Assembly (NCBI RefSeq): GCF_036924645.1
Contig: NZ_JAZHRX010000001.1
Location: 6,847,501 to 6,911,500 of the forward strand
DNA length: 64,000 nt
Reading direction: 5' to 3'
Source: Bradyrhizobium sp. AZCC 2176
Lineage (GTDB): Bacteria; Pseudomonadota; Alphaproteobacteria; Rhizobiales; Xanthobacteraceae
The position numbers were made by a program, and so were the translations under genes. The notes beneath the pieces are model-generated. The model ran no database searches. It worked only from the letters and a program-made list of their open reading frames with translations, and had not been told where the DNA came from. Positions 1 to 9,603 of the stretch are shown piece by piece. Within the stretch, counting starts at the first letter, position 1. The number at the start of each line of letters is the position of its first letter.

Positions 1-448
1 CCGGAGGCGGTAATTGCAAAAGTCCTGCATCCGCCGCAGCCACCTGAACGGCAGGCGGGCTCTGCTCGGCGGCAAGCTTTGATGTTTCCGACGGCAGCGA
101 CGAAGCCGCGGCCAGTTGCGGTGCCCACCGGGAGATCATCGGCGTGACCGTCTCGCCATAGGACTGCCAGGCGAAAGCAGCGGTACAGATGCCCGCTGTC
201 AACAGCAGGCCGATCAAGCCGCGTAGCGCCGGTCTGCCTCGCGATGGATGACGAAGCCTGTTCACGGGCTTCTTCTCCAGCTTGGAAATCTGTTCGTTGA
301 ACCGTGCGAGTTCTTCATCCGCGCGAGCGATCTGCTCATAAGCATGCGCGAGCCGTTCATCGGCGCGCGCGACCAGCTCCATCTCTTGCGTGGACAGTGC
401 CGGATTAACGTGCGGGTCGGTTTGCTTGGTGTTCACCGAGGAATCCAT
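1..448 (-). CDS. Coiled-coil, single-pass membrane protein (3' end cut by window)
   Basis: This open frame starts at an ATG at 448 and runs off the left edge, so only about 149 N-terminal residues are visible. A clear AGGAGG lies just upstream of the ATG. Residues 20-60 are rich in Glu, Ala and Arg with heptad-like spacing (repeats of RADE and ARFNEQ), suggesting a short coiled coil. A basic stretch and then one hydrophobic segment (about residues 76-95) look like a membrane anchor, followed by an Ala/Pro/Ser-rich part. I recognise no enzyme domain. It resembles conserved hypothetical proteins of Bradyrhizobium; function unknown. Confidence 0.75.
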   Translation of the reverse strand, partial: MDSSVNTKQTDPHVNPALSTQEMELVARADERLAHAYEQIARADEELARFNEQISKLEKKPVNRLRHPSRGRPALRGLIGLLLTAGICTAAFAWQSYGETVTPMISRWAPQLAAASSLPSETSKLAAEQSPPAVQVAAADAGLLQLPPP

Positions 449-657
449 GAGGCGCCTCCTGCCAGTTTGCCGTCAACTGAACGAGCGATCGTCGGATTGT
501 AGACACTCCTTACCGCCGTTTTGACCAAAGCAAGGCTGGAGGATGGAAAGTATAGGGCTGATTTTGGGCAACAACCCTGCAGGCATCGCCTTGAGGTCGC
601 GTCGCAGCGCTCTACTTCCGACAGCTGGAAGCGAGCTGCCCTGGCCCTAACGACGGC

Positions 658-1923
658 TCAGTTGGCCTTGCGGCTCAGGAAGACCGGGATGTCGAGAACC
701 TTCTCCTCGACCGGATTGCGCGCAGGCATGGCACGGCCGAACGGATCGAGGCGCTGCGGCGCTGCCGGCCGCGCCGGTTCCGCGATCGGCCTTGCCGGTC
801 GCACTTCGGGGTGGCGGGACGGCGGGAGCATCGACGGCGGACTCTCAAATCTCGGCGCCGACACACTACGCTCGATCCGGTCGGCGGTGCGGCGCCTGTC
901 GTTGCTCAGCCGGCCGGCGAGGTCCGTCAGCGAGCTTTCCGCCGGCTGCGACTGGCGCGCCGGGCTGAGATTGTCGATGCCGGTAGCCACGACCGAGACG
1001 CGAACGATACCTTCGAGGCTTGCATCGAAGGTGGCGCCGACGATGATGTTGGCGTCCGGATCGGCCTCGTCGCGGATGCGGGTCGCCGCTTCATCGACCT
1101 CGAACAGCGTCAAATCCCTGCCGCCGGTGATGGAGACGATCAGGCCACTGGCGCGCTTGATCGAGGGATCCTCGATCAACGGATTGGAAATCGCAGCCAC
1201 CGCGGCGTTGAGCACGCGCTTGTCGCCGGAGGCCTCGCCCCTGCCCATCATGGCCTTGCCCTTCTCGCGCATGACTGAGAGCACGTCGGCAAAATCGAGA
1301 TTGATCAGACCTTCCTTGACGATGAGGTCGCTGATGCAGGCCACGCCCGAATACAGCACCTGATCGGCCATCGCGAAGGCATCGGCGAACGTGGTCTTCT
1401 CGTTGGCCACCCGGAACAGGTTCTGGTTCGGGATGATCAGCAGCGTGTCGACCTCCTTCAGCAGCTCCGCGATGCCGGCCTCGGCATAACGCATGCGGCG
1501 CTGGCCCTCGAACTGGAATGGCTTGGTGACGACACCGATGGTGAGAATGCCGAGCTCACGCGCGGCCCTGGCGATAATGGGCGCGGCACCCGTACCGGTG
1601 CCGCCGCCCATGCCGGCGGTGATGAACACCATGTGCGCGCCGCTCAATTGCTCGCGCACCATATCGATCGCCTCTTCCGCTGCCGCGCGGCCGATGTCGG
1701 GCTGCGCGCCGGCGCCAAGGCCACCGGTCACCTGCGCGCCCATCTGGATAACGCGCCCGGCCTTCGAACTGGTGAGCGCCTGCGCATCGGTATTGGCGAC
1801 GAGGAAGTCGACGCCTTCGAGCCCGGCCTCGATCATGTTGTTGACGGCATTGCCGCCGGCGCCGCCGACCCCGCACACAACAATGCGCGCCTTCAGCTCG
1901 CGGATATCGGTCATGCCGGTCAT
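658..1923 (-). CDS. ftsZ: FtsZ paralogue, tubulin-like GTPase
   Basis: FtsZ polymerises with GTP into the cytokinetic ring. The 421-residue product has the full GTPase core: the GGGTGTG signature at 106-112, the N-terminal [10 protein letters not shown] nucleotide loop near 18-27, and the catalytic T7 loop NLDFAD at 208-213. A linker of about 90 residues leads to a C-terminal peptide, [11 protein letters not shown], resembling the alphaproteobacterial FtsZ tail that contacts FtsA and other partners. No ftsA, ftsQ or mur genes are nearby, so this is probably a second copy outside the division cluster, with a shorter linker than the main copies of this group usually have. The start is supported by GGGG six bases upstream. 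Intact catalytic residues argue against a decayed copy; whether it divides cells or modulates the main FtsZ is open. Confidence 0.92.
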   Translation of the reverse strand: MTGMTDIRELKARIVVCGVGGAGGNAVNNMIEAGLEGVDFLVANTDAQALTSSKAGRVIQMGAQVTGGLGAGAQPDIGRAAAEEAIDMVREQLSGAHMVFITAGMGGGTGTGAAPIIARAARELGILTIGVVTKPFQFEGQRRMRYAEAGIAELLKEVDTLLIIPNQNLFRVANEKTTFADAFAMADQVLYSGVACISDLIVKEGLINLDFADVLSVMREKGKAMMGRGEASGDKRVLNAAVAAISNPLIEDPSIKRASGLIVSITGGRDLTLFEVDEAATRIRDEADPDANIIVGATFDASLEGIVRVSVVATGIDNLSPARQSQPAESSLTDLAGRLSNDRRRTADRIERSVSAPRFESPPSMLPPSRHPEVRPARPIAEPARPAAPQRLDPFGRAMPARNPVEEKVLDIPVFLSRKAN

Positions 1924-1974
1924 TTTTGCCCCACGATTGCTCCGCGACGCTGCGGAATGAGAAAACAGGGATAG

Positions 1975-2472
1975 CTAGCCACGCGCAGCCTTGCGGTCTG
2001 ATTCCACCAGGGTCGCGGCGAGTTGCCCCAGCCGGCGTTCCGTCTTTTCGATCGAGCTGTCAGTTCGGGCACGGGTCCGCAGCACGGCCACCTCCCCCTC
2101 AAGCCGCGCCGCCGCCTCCCTGGCCGCCGTGGTTTCGGCCCTCGCGTGCAGCAGCTCGATCACCAGGCGTTCCGCGCGCGCGCGTTCGTACTCGAAATCG
2201 GCGCGATGACCGGCCGCCCTCGCCTCAAGCTGCGCGATCTCCGCCTCCAATGCCGCGACCTTTGCCGTCCACTGCAGGACGTCGCCGGACCGGCGACGGC
2301 CTGGTGGCTGTGGCGTATGCCGGATTTCGGCGAGATCAACGGTCACCAGAGCCTTGCCGTCCTCCGAAAGCGAGCGTGGCAGCCGCAGCCGCCTGGCAAG
2401 CGAACGGGCGGCCACGGGCGAAATATTCAGGCGGGCGCCGAGGGCGCCATAGGTCAGACTCTCAACGGACAT
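1975..2472 (-). CDS. HTH and coiled-coil protein, conserved hypothetical
   Basis: The likely start is the internal Met at 2472 (MSVESLTYGAL), since the upstream extension has no family look. Residues 7-35 (TYGALGARLNISPVAARSLA) form a plausible helix-turn-helix. Residues about 65-150 are a long Ala/Glu/Arg-rich region with heptads, predicted to be a coiled coil. The layout suggests a DNA-binding, dimerising or oligomerising protein. Members are common in Bradyrhizobium but I know of no assigned function. It lies 51 bases upstream of ftsZ on the same strand and may be co-transcribed with it. Confidence 0.75.
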   Translation of the reverse strand: MSVESLTYGALGARLNISPVAARSLARRLRLPRSLSEDGKALVTVDLAEIRHTPQPPGRRRSGDVLQWTAKVAALEAEIAQLEARAAGHRADFEYERARAERLVIELLHARAETTAAREAAARLEGEVAVLRTRARTDSSIEKTERRLGQLAATLVESDRKAARG

Positions 2473-2716
2473 CGGCTGTTCTCCTCGAACGAACCGGGCG
2501 GTAAATCCGCTAGTGATAACTGGCAATCATCAGAGGCTAGGCCGGCATGGTTAACAGATGGTTAACGAATGGAACTGGGAGCCACCGATGTGCGCCCGCC
2601 GCCGCCGCGATGACCATCTGGCTCCGCGCCCAGAAGACGATTAAGCGCGTCAAAAGCTGGCGCGGGATCAACAGGTTGCGGTATATTTCCGGGATTGCGG
2701 CTGAGGCGCGACGCCG

Positions 2717-2926
2717 ATGGATGACGAACAGCTCGCTGACCTGCACAGATTTCTTGCCGAGTATCATCGAAGGCTCGCCAAGGAAGCCGTGCTCGACGTC
2801 GTGCAACAATATCACTCCGATCTCGCACAGCGACTCGCGGATGAAGCCGCGCTGATCCCAAGGCGAACCGCGATCGCGCAGCGCCTGCGCAAAGGCGAGC
2901 AGCAGAAGAAGAACGATCTGGAGTGA
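2717..2926 (+). CDS. Small charged hypothetical protein
   Basis: A 69-codon frame encodes an almost entirely helical, charged peptide (MDDEQLADLHRFLAEYHRRL at the start, Lys/Gln-rich end). Codon choice is GC-rich at third positions, as expected here. A weak purine stretch precedes the ATG. It has no recognised domain. A longer minus-strand frame overlaps the region but its product looks unlike a protein. Treat as a probable small gene. Confidence 0.45.
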   Translation: MDDEQLADLHRFLAEYHRRLAKEAVLDVVQQYHSDLAQRLADEAALIPRRTAIAQRLRKGEQQKKNDLE

Positions 2927-3061
2927 ATACGGCGGCTGCACCGTCAGTGCGATGCTGGCGCTGGAGGCCAGCGGCAAGATCGTCGCTTCTGCGCCGCGCT
3001 GCTGCGGCCGGAGAGCGCCGGCGAATGACAACGACGGACGCAGGGGATTGGACGCGCAGGC

Positions 3062-3769
3062 TCAGTGAAAGCCCGCGGCGAGCCCAACGACCTGGCCATC
3101 GAGACCATTGAAACCGTGATGACCGCCCGCCTGGCAGGGATCGCCATTGTCAGCGCCGCCGCTGAGCCAGGTGACGCGCGCGCGGCCGGACGACCATTTG
3201 ATGAACGGCTCAACTCCCGCCGGCAATGTCGCCCTGCAGGAATCCGCCTGATGATGAATGACGAGCGTGCGCGGCAGCGATGCCGGCGAGCCCAGGATCG
3301 CGATCACGCTTTCACCGCTGCCGGATTCGCGGCTGAGGAATCCCGACGTCAGCACCAGCGCGTCGGGCCTGGCGCCACGCGCGATGCCCTGCGCCGCGCG
3401 CAGTGTGCCGCGGCTGGTGCCGATCACCGTCACCGGCCGCTTGATCGCAGCCATGTACTCAACAGCCCTGGCGAGATCGGTGCCGGCATCGGCGACGAGC
3501 ACCGCGAGACCCCGCGCCGCATAGGCATGGCGCGTGCGAACCAGTTGATTGAGCCTCAGGCCGTGGATTCCGCCCTGGTCATCAGCGCGAATGGCCCCAT
3601 CGCCGCCGGGCAACAGAATGACGCTGCCGCGCAGCGCCTTCGGCCGGATCAACACGGCGCGCGAACCGCCGACGTCAACGGTCTCATCGGCAGCAGCGGG
3701 TACGCAGGCAAGGCCGACAAGCAATGCGGCAATTCCCAAACGATCGACAAAACGGCGTTTCTTCATCAT
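3062..3769 (-). CDS. Secreted alpha/beta-hydrolase-like protein
   Basis: A basic start (MMKKRR) and hydrophobic core ending in Ala-rich PAAADE around residue 28 form a signal peptide, so the protein is probably periplasmic. The nucleophile elbow GTSRG puts Ser at residue 119. Near the C-terminus GGHHGFNGLDG offers a candidate catalytic His. The product is 235 residues, shorter than typical alpha/beta hydrolases, consistent with a minimal, lidless fold. Two adjacent Mets (3769 and 3766) are both possible starts. Substrate unknown. The neighbours on both sides read on the opposite strand, so it is a single-gene unit. Confidence 0.75.
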   Translation of the reverse strand: MMKKRRFVDRLGIAALLVGLACVPAAADETVDVGGSRAVLIRPKALRGSVILLPGGDGAIRADDQGGIHGLRLNQLVRTRHAYAARGLAVLVADAGTDLARAVEYMAAIKRPVTVIGTSRGTLRAAQGIARGARPDALVLTSGFLSRESGSGESVIAILGSPASLPRTLVIHHQADSCRATLPAGVEPFIKWSSGRARVTWLSGGADNGDPCQAGGHHGFNGLDGQVVGLAAGFH

Positions 3770-4079
3770 GCTCTCTAACTATCGGCGGCGTTATCAGAGC
3801 GCTGGCAACGCGGCAGCAATTATCAATATCGCTCACACTTGTCGTCCCCCGTTCGGAGGAATGGTTCACACGCTGGTACGCAGCATAGCAGGCGTACCAG
3901 AGGCGCTCAAACGCAGCCCACCAAAGTCTCGACATGCGGTCGGTTCGGCCGGTGGGTTACGCCTTTCGGCGGACAAGTCGGCTACCCCTACCCGCTGACC
4001 GTTTCGTGAAGGCGAGAGGCAGGCTATCATCGCGCCGCATCACCACGCGATGGGAGCGGATGATCCGAGGGAGGCCGTC
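3770..4079. other. Intergenic stretch without a gene
   Basis: This gap separates the divergent hydrolase and cupin genes and must contain both promoters. The only structure I see is at about 3951-3993: a GGGTTACGCC segment followed by GGCTACCCC, read as a decayed copy of a dispersed repeat (a second such stretch lies at 5213-5278). Confidence 0.5.
3951..3993. repeat. Degenerate dispersed repeat, copy 1
   Basis: A segment beginning GGTGGGTTACGCCTTTCGGC and ending GGCTACCCCTACCC can partly fold on itself (GGGT..TACCC). It shares the order GG-TTACGCC, CGGCTA-CCC, CTAC with 5213-5278. From memory this layout matches small intergenic repeats of Bradyrhizobium-type genomes; this copy is imperfect. 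Confidence 0.4.
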
Positions 4080-4430
4080 ATGAGCCAGCCGCAGCCAGTC
4101 AAGGATGCCAGCCAGCTTTACGAAGTCGAGCGCCGTGCCCAGCACGCCGCGCGCCCCGGCTTTCGCATTACGGAGTTGCAGCTCTCTGCAACCCAGAAGG
4201 TGCCGTGGCACACCCACACCAATGTGTCAGATACGTTTTACGTCCTGGAAGGCCACATGCGGCTGTTCCTGCAGGATCCGAAAGAGGAAGTGAATTTGCA
4301 GCCCGGCGAAGTCTATGTCGTCAAACCCACGCGACCGCACCTGGTGACCAACGGGGGCACGAAGTCGCTCACCTTCCTGGTCCTGCAAGGCGTCGGCGAA
4401 TACGATTTTGTTCCGCTGGTGTCGCGCTAG
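4080..4430 (+). CDS. Cupin-domain protein
   Basis: The start at 4080 is favoured over 4050 because GAGGGAGG sits just upstream. The 116-residue product is one small beta-barrel: the first cupin motif is HTHTNVSDTFYVLEG with two His and a downstream Glu as metal ligands, and the second is the PGEVYVVKPTRPH region with its His. Such single cupins bind a metal and act as small dioxygenases, isomerases or binding proteins. Nothing nearby fixes the substrate. The gene stands alone on its strand with about 210 bases to the next gene. Confidence 0.82.
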   Translation: MSQPQPVKDASQLYEVERRAQHAARPGFRITELQLSATQKVPWHTHTNVSDTFYVLEGHMRLFLQDPKEEVNLQPGEVYVVKPTRPHLVTNGGTKSLTFLVLQGVGEYDFVPLVSR

Positions 4431-4642
4431 GCGAGCTTTCATGATGCCGAGAATGCTCGACGCGAGTTCCTATTGCTCCGAGCATGAATATAACGCGGAA
4501 CCGGTAGCGCGAGCGGCCGCGGACCCCGGCGTCGCGGCAATGGTTGTCACACTTTCTACAAACAACCGCGTGAAAATCGAGAAACCAAGGGGAATGTTGG
4601 GTCGTTCTGCTGCAGGCGTCATCCAAAACAGAGGAGACAGCG

Positions 4643-5104
4643 ATGGCAACTAAAGTAAAACCCGTTCCTGAAGGATATCACACCCTCACGCCCTATCTCG
4701 TCGTCGACGGCGCGGAAAGAATCGTCCAGTTCATGAAGAACGCATTCGGCGCACAATTCGTGTTCGAGCCGATGATGCGGCCCGACGGCAAGATCATGCA
4801 CGCGGAGCTCAAGATCGGCGATTCCGTCGTGATGATTGCCGATGCTTCCGAGCGCGCAAAGGCCACTTCAGCCATGCTGCACGTCTACGTGCCCAACGTG
4901 GATGCGGTTTACCAGATGGCGCTGAAGGCTGGCGGCACGTCGGTGATGGAGCCTTCGGACATGTTCTATGGCGACCGCAGCGGCGGCGTGACGGACCCGG
5001 CCGGCAACCACTGGCACATCGGCACCCACGTCGAGGACGTCTCGCCCGCCGAGCTCAAGAAGCGCGCGACGGAATTCATGAAGCAGCAGAACAAGGCGGC
5101 GTAG
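4643..5104 (+). CDS. VOC-family protein (PhnB/glyoxalase-like)
   Basis: The 153-residue product opens with TLTPYLVVDGAERIVQFMKN, the usual first strand-helix of PhnB-like vicinal-oxygen-chelate proteins, and closes with YGDRSGGVTDPAGNHWHIGTHVEDVS, the typical second half. These proteins share the glyoxalase/bleomycin-resistance fold; many PhnB-like members have no proven catalysis. GAGGAG lies seven bases before the ATG. There is no clear operon partner; the next gene, pccB, converges on it. Confidence 0.85.
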   Translation: MATKVKPVPEGYHTLTPYLVVDGAERIVQFMKNAFGAQFVFEPMMRPDGKIMHAELKIGDSVVMIADASERAKATSAMLHVYVPNVDAVYQMALKAGGTSVMEPSDMFYGDRSGGVTDPAGNHWHIGTHVEDVSPAELKKRATEFMKQQNKAA

Positions 5105-5212
5105 CGCCGCGCGCTGCTGAATATGCGGGGCGGGTTAGCGCGTCCGCCGAAGCTCGACAAGAGCGAGGACGGAGCGCAGCTCGCCGCTGCACCAACCGCG
5201 TATCGACATTTT

Positions 5213-5278
5213 GCTGGATTACGCCTTCCGCCTTCGCTAGTTGAGCCACGGCGTCCGAGGTCGGCTAACCCATCTACG
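5213..5278. repeat. Degenerate dispersed repeat, copy 2
   Basis: CTGGATTACGCCTTCCGCC followed by CGGCTAACCCATCTAC repeats the order of motifs at 3951-3993. It lies in the gap between two converging genes and is consistent with a decayed intergenic repeat. No coding potential is visible. Confidence 0.4.
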
Positions 5279-5286
5279 CATTCTCA

Positions 5287-6819
5287 TCACAACGGCAGAT
5301 TGTCGTGCTTCTTCGCCGGCATTTCGACCTTCTTATCCCTGAGCATCGCCAGCGCCCGTGCGATCCGCCTCCTTGTGGAATGCGGCATGATGACGTCGTC
5401 GATGTAGCCGCGCTCGGCGGCGATGAAGGGGGACAGGAAGCGGTCTTCGTACTCTTTCGTTCGCGCGGCGATCTTGTCGGCGTCGCCGATGTCTGAGCGG
5501 AAGATGATTTCCACTGCACCCTTGGCGCCCATCACGGCGATCTGGGCGGTCGGCCAGGCGTAGTTCATGTCGGCGCCGATTTCCTTGGAGGCCATCACGT
5601 CGAACGCGCCGCCATAGGCTTTGCGGGTGATGATGGTGACGAGCGGCACCGTGCATTGCGAATAGGCGAACAGCAGTTTTGCACCGTGCTTGATCAGGCC
5701 GCCATACTCCTGCGCGGTGCCCGGCAGGAAGCCCGGCACGTCGACGAACGTCACGATCGGGATGTTGAAGGCATCACAAAAACGAACAAAGCGCGCGGCC
5801 TTCCTTGAAGCATCGCTGTCGAGCACGCCCGCCAGCACCATCGGCTGGTTGGCGACGAAGCCGACGGTGCGGCCGGCGATGCGGCCGAAGCCGGTGACGA
5901 TGTTCTTCGCGAATGCCTCCGAGATCTCGAAGAAGTCGCCCTCGTCGACCACCTTCTGGATCAGCTCCTTCATGTCATAGGGCTTGTTCGGATTGTCGGG
6001 GATCAGCGTGTCCAGCGACATGTCCACGCGCTCGATGTCGTCGAAGCTTGGCCATTCCGGCACGCCGTCGGTGTTGTTGGACGGCAGGAAATCGATCAGC
6101 CTGCGCATCTGCAACAGCGTCTCGACGTCGTTCTCGAACGCGCCGTCCGCGATCGAGGAGCGCGTGGCGTGCACCGAGGCGCCGCCGAGTTCTTCCGCCG
6201 TCACCACCTCGTTGGTGACGGTCTTCACCACGTCGGGGCCGGTGACGAACATGTAGCTGGTGTTCTTCACCATGAAGATGAAGTCGGTCATCGCGGGCGA
6301 ATAGACGTCGCCACCGGCACACGGGCCCATGATGACAGAGATCTGCGGGATCACGCCTGAGGCGATGACGTTGCGGCGGAACACGTAGGAATAACCCGCC
6401 AGCGCCGCCACGCCCTCCTGGATGCGCGCGCCGCCGGCGTCATAGAGGCCGATGATCGGCGCCCTCGCCTTCATCGCCATATCCTGAAGCTTTGTGATCT
6501 TCAGCGCATGGGTCTCGGACAGCGAGCCGCCGAACACGGTAAAGTCCTTGGCGAACACAAACGTCTTGCGGCCATTCACCGTGCCCCAGCCGGTGACGAC
6601 GCCATCGCCCGGCACTTTCAACTTTTCCATGCCGAATTCGGTCGAGCGATGCTCGACGAACATGTCGAATTCCTCGAACGAGCCCTTGTCGAGCAGCAGT
6701 TCGATGCGCTCCCGCGCGGTCAATTTTCCGCGAGCGTGCTGCGCCTCGATGCGCTTCTCGCCGCCACCGAGCTTGGCGCCGGCGCGCCGTTCTTCGAGGG
6801 TGTCCAGGATATCCTTCAT
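5287..6819 (-). CDS. pccB: Propionyl-CoA carboxylase beta subunit
   Basis: This is the carboxyltransferase subunit that moves CO2 from biotin to propionyl-CoA, giving methylmalonyl-CoA. The start at 6819 ([13 protein letters not shown]) is chosen over upstream Mets because GGGAG precedes it and the family begins here; this gives 510 residues, the normal length. Family motifs include [14 protein letters not shown] near the N-terminus, [16 protein letters not shown] in the first crotonase-like half, and [20 protein letters not shown] and [10 protein letters not shown] in the second. The biotin-carrying alpha subunit (pccA) is not in the window. Acetyl-CoA carboxylase activity is possible but the sequence pattern fits PccB. 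Confidence 0.95.
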   Translation of the reverse strand: MKDILDTLEERRAGAKLGGGEKRIEAQHARGKLTARERIELLLDKGSFEEFDMFVEHRSTEFGMEKLKVPGDGVVTGWGTVNGRKTFVFAKDFTVFGGSLSETHALKITKLQDMAMKARAPIIGLYDAGGARIQEGVAALAGYSYVFRRNVIASGVIPQISVIMGPCAGGDVYSPAMTDFIFMVKNTSYMFVTGPDVVKTVTNEVVTAEELGGASVHATRSSIADGAFENDVETLLQMRRLIDFLPSNNTDGVPEWPSFDDIERVDMSLDTLIPDNPNKPYDMKELIQKVVDEGDFFEISEAFAKNIVTGFGRIAGRTVGFVANQPMVLAGVLDSDASRKAARFVRFCDAFNIPIVTFVDVPGFLPGTAQEYGGLIKHGAKLLFAYSQCTVPLVTIITRKAYGGAFDVMASKEIGADMNYAWPTAQIAVMGAKGAVEIIFRSDIGDADKIAARTKEYEDRFLSPFIAAERGYIDDVIMPHSTRRRIARALAMLRDKKVEMPAKKHDNLPL

Positions 6820-6956
6820 GCTGCTCCCGCCCGCCTTTTGGGTAACGATTTGAGCGGGTTCTAGCACGGCCTTTTCGGAAGCGGAAACACCTCGTCCGGC
6901 CTCTGGTACCGCCGCCCGGCGCCCCCTATATCCGCACCCTGACCATGGGGACCGGA

Positions 6957-7370
6957 ATGACCGATGCTGCAAGCGCCGACACCTCGGGCGCCGTTACAGG
7001 GGGTGTGCGAACGTTGCTTCGGCTGGAAGGATTAGCGCTCTTTATCGGGATGACGCTGCTTTATTATATCTGGGACGGCGACTGGTGGGTTTACGGCCTG
7101 CTGTTCTTCGTGCCCGATCTCAGCTTTGCGGCTTACCTGTCGGGGCCGCGTTTCGGCGCCCTGATCTACAACGCAGCCCACAGCTATCTCGCGCCGATGG
7201 CGATGATGACGACCGGCCTTGGCACCGCCTCGCCGCTCGTGCTCTCGATCGCCATGATCTGGCTGGCCCATATCGGCTTCGACCGCGCGCTCGGTTACGG
7301 GTTGAAATATGCCAGCGGATTTGGCTTCACCCATATGGGCCGGATCGGCAAGCCGTCCACCAAGGCTTAG
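6957..7370 (+). CDS. DUF4260-type membrane protein
   Basis: The product of about 137 residues has three or four hydrophobic segments (around 20-40, 45-62, 75-95 and 98-115), so it is an inner-membrane protein. [20 protein letters not shown] followed by [13 protein letters not shown] is characteristic of DUF4260 proteins. The ATG at 6957 is preferred to 6945 because GGGGACCGG is then well spaced. It is divergent from pccB with 137 bases between the starts. Function unknown. Confidence 0.78.
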   Translation: MTDAASADTSGAVTGGVRTLLRLEGLALFIGMTLLYYIWDGDWWVYGLLFFVPDLSFAAYLSGPRFGALIYNAAHSYLAPMAMMTTGLGTASPLVLSIAMIWLAHIGFDRALGYGLKYASGFGFTHMGRIGKPSTKA

Positions 7371-7593
7371 GCTGGCGGTACGCTTAAAGCGAGTGAACGC
7401 AGCCCTCGGGTGATCGCCTCTGCCGGCAACCGCAAAGCAAGCGCAGAAAGCCGTGAGCGCATTCCTGCCGACGCTGTTCAAGCTGGGGTAGTGGCGGTGG
7501 AACCCGCCCGCATGACAGAGGGGCGGCGCCCGAAACAATGAACCGGCGCGGGGTCTGGGCGTTGATTGCCTAACCGAATGGAGGGCCATCAAG

Positions 7594-8082
7594 ATGTCTG
7601 GATCCAGTCTCACCCGAACGGCGTTGCTGCTTGCATCGCTGACCTTGCCGGGCAGCGCGGCCCTGGCCGCACCCATCTCCCCCTTTGCCGCCATGGCGGG
7701 TACATGGTCCGGTGGCGGCGTGCTCAGCACCACGGACGGACAACAGGAGCAATTGCGTTGCCGCGCAGCGTACAATGTCGCCGGAGCCGGCGAGCAGCTT
7801 CGGCTCAATATAAGATGTGCCAGCCCAAGCTATAATTTCGATCTTGCAAGCGACGTCGAATACCGTGGCGGCGCAATCTCCGGTTCATGGAGCGAAACCA
7901 GCCGCAACGCTTCCGGAACGCTTTCCGGACGCGCGTCCGGCGATCACATCCAGGCTGCAGCAAGAGGCGACAGCTTCTCAGCCAACCTGTCACTAACGAC
8001 CCGCGGCGGCCGGCAGACCGTGTCGATCCAGCCGCAGGGCACCAACGTCCGGGCGGTTTCGCTAGCGCTCAACCGGCGTTAG
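7594..8082 (+). CDS. Secreted hypothetical protein
   Basis: A Sec signal peptide (hydrophobic stretch ending SAALAAP near residue 27) leads a 162-residue protein. The mature part begins ISPFAAMAGTWSGGG and is rich in Gly, Ser and polar residues, with two Cys (RCRAAYN and RCASPSYN) that could form a disulphide. The pattern suggests a small periplasmic beta-rich, perhaps lipocalin-like, domain. I know similar conserved hypothetical proteins from Bradyrhizobium but no function. It converges with the serine hydrolase gene downstream. Confidence 0.75.
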   Translation: MSGSSLTRTALLLASLTLPGSAALAAPISPFAAMAGTWSGGGVLSTTDGQQEQLRCRAAYNVAGAGEQLRLNIRCASPSYNFDLASDVEYRGGAISGSWSETSRNASGTLSGRASGDHIQAAARGDSFSANLSLTTRGGRQTVSIQPQGTNVRAVSLALNRR

Positions 8083-8141
8083 CGAAGAGTCGCCGCGATA
8101 TCCGCGCACCGTGATGCGCAGCGATACTCGCCTTTGCTAAC

Positions 8142-9536
8142 TTAGGGCAGCCGCTTGCCCGGCAGATGCTTGCCGTTCTGATGCAACGTCAGCGACGGCG
8201 CCGCGCCGCCTTCAGGCCGGGCGAAGCTGATCTGGGCGTCGACCACGCGATAGAAAAACTCGGTCTCGTTCTCGGCATAGACCTCGAACTCGGGCTGCGC
8301 CGTCGCCTGAATGAACAGGCGCCCGCCATCGGGGCGCACCGTCAGGATGAAGGTCGGCGTCACCTCATAGCGGCCGGCATAGGCGGCCAGCACGGCCGGA
8401 TCGACCGGCACCTGTCGGCGAACTCTGGGCAGCGGGTATGCCGCGTTCACAAGATGCGTGCCAAGCAAGGTATTGGCGTCATGGTCGGCCGCATTGGAGA
8501 GCAGGATGCAGTTTCGCCGGGTTCTGGTCGAGTAGCCGATGAAGGTTGCATAGCCGCCAGTGCCGCCGCTCATCCAGATCAGTTCGTCGCCGAACCGCCG
8601 GGAGACGAACCAGCCGAGGCCCACGTCGCGCTGATCCATCCGCGGACGCCGCTCGGAAAGCGTCATCTTAAGTGCGGCAGCGACTGGCGTATCGGCCGGA
8701 TCCAGGCACATCTGGAGAAACTTCAACAGGTCGTTCGCCGTTGAACGAAACGCGCCGGCACCCGCAAGCGCCAAAAAATCCCAATTCGGGACCGGCGCGA
8801 GGCCGGCGTTGTGGCCCTGCGCCAGCCGTTGCCGCATCGAATCTGTGAGCGTGATGCGAGTATCGTCCATGCCGAGCGGCGCGCAGATGCGCGACACGAC
8901 GAGCTCTTCATAACTTTTGCCGGCGCGCAGCTCGAGGATATGGCCAAGCAGGCCGAAGCCGAGATTGGAATATTCGAAATGCTTGCCCGGCTTGGAGCCG
9001 AGCTTGCTGTTCGAGAGGTAGTCGTACAGCCGCTCGGCCATGTAATCGATGTAGGGATTGCCCCAGTCTTTCGGCGCGAAGTTCGACGGCATCCGTGGCA
9101 GGCCCGAGGTGTAGGTCGCCAGGTCCATCAGCGTGATCGGCGCGCCCTCGAAATCCGGCATCCTGACGCTGGCGGGCAGAAATTTCGATGCAGGATCGTC
9201 CGCCGCCACCTCGCCGCGCAGCACCATGTCGGCGAACACGAGCGAGGTAAGCACTTTTGTGATCGAGCCGATCTCGAACACTGTGTCGGCATCGAGCGGG
9301 CGATCGGAGCCGGAACGCCCGTAGGCCGTCACGCTGCGGCGGCCGCTGTCAATCGTCGCGGCGACCAACCCCATGGTGTGGCCGATATCCACGCGCTCTT
9401 TCAGGATGGCGGCGAGGTCCCGCTCGGGCGTTGACGGGGTCTGCATTGACTGGGCTTGCATTGACTGGGCCTGCACCCTTCCCCGCGCGAGCAGCAGCCC
9501 CGAGACTGCGAGCAGAACCGAGCGGCGATGCAGCAT
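8142..9536 (-). CDS. Serine hydrolase, class C beta-lactamase fold
   Basis: The 464-residue product has a signal peptide (MLHRRSVLLAVSGLLLA) and the penicillin-binding catalytic set: SITK at 91-94 with Ser91 as nucleophile, YSN at 189-191, and a GGTGG loop where class C enzymes have KTG. A C-terminal domain of about 100 residues follows, as in many AmpC-like esterases and D-amino peptidases, so it need not be a true beta-lactamase. GGAG is six bases before the ATG. Just after the signal peptide a 15-bp tandem duplication repeats QSMQA. It is downstream of a class D beta-lactamase gene on the same strand (67-base gap), so the two are probably co-transcribed. Confidence 0.88.
   Translation of the reverse strand: MLHRRSVLLAVSGLLLARGRVQAQSMQAQSMQTPSTPERDLAAILKERVDIGHTMGLVAATIDSGRRSVTAYGRSGSDRPLDADTVFEIGSITKVLTSLVFADMVLRGEVAADDPASKFLPASVRMPDFEGAPITLMDLATYTSGLPRMPSNFAPKDWGNPYIDYMAERLYDYLSNSKLGSKPGKHFEYSNLGFGLLGHILELRAGKSYEELVVSRICAPLGMDDTRITLTDSMRQRLAQGHNAGLAPVPNWDFLALAGAGAFRSTANDLLKFLQMCLDPADTPVAAALKMTLSERRPRMDQRDVGLGWFVSRRFGDELIWMSGGTGGYATFIGYSTRTRRNCILLSNAADHDANTLLGTHLVNAAYPLPRVRRQVPVDPAVLAAYAGRYEVTPTFILTVRPDGGRLFIQATAQPEFEVYAENETEFFYRVVDAQISFARPEGGAAPSLTLHQNGKHLPGKRLP
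9442..9471. repeat. 15-bp tandem duplication within a gene
   Basis: Two adjacent copies of TGCATTGACTGGGC plus T or C (9442-9456 and 9457-9471) differ at one base. They encode the repeated QSMQA unit just after the signal peptide of the class C-type hydrolase. The reading frame is preserved. Confidence 0.85.
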
Positions 9537-9603
9537 GCAAAGCTCCGTTGGCCGTCCTTGCGCCCGTCACGCAACCTTAACCTGCGCAACCCGGATCAAC
9601 CCG

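Noticed and set aside
2537..3031. A 164-codon minus-strand frame between the HTH protein and the hydrolase
   Set aside because: No ribosome site or family pattern, and its composition is poor; the smaller plus-strand frame at 2717-2926 looks more protein-like.
5287..6972. Longer pccB start at 6972
   Set aside because: The added 51 residues do not match the family, and GGGAG supports the ATG at 6819.
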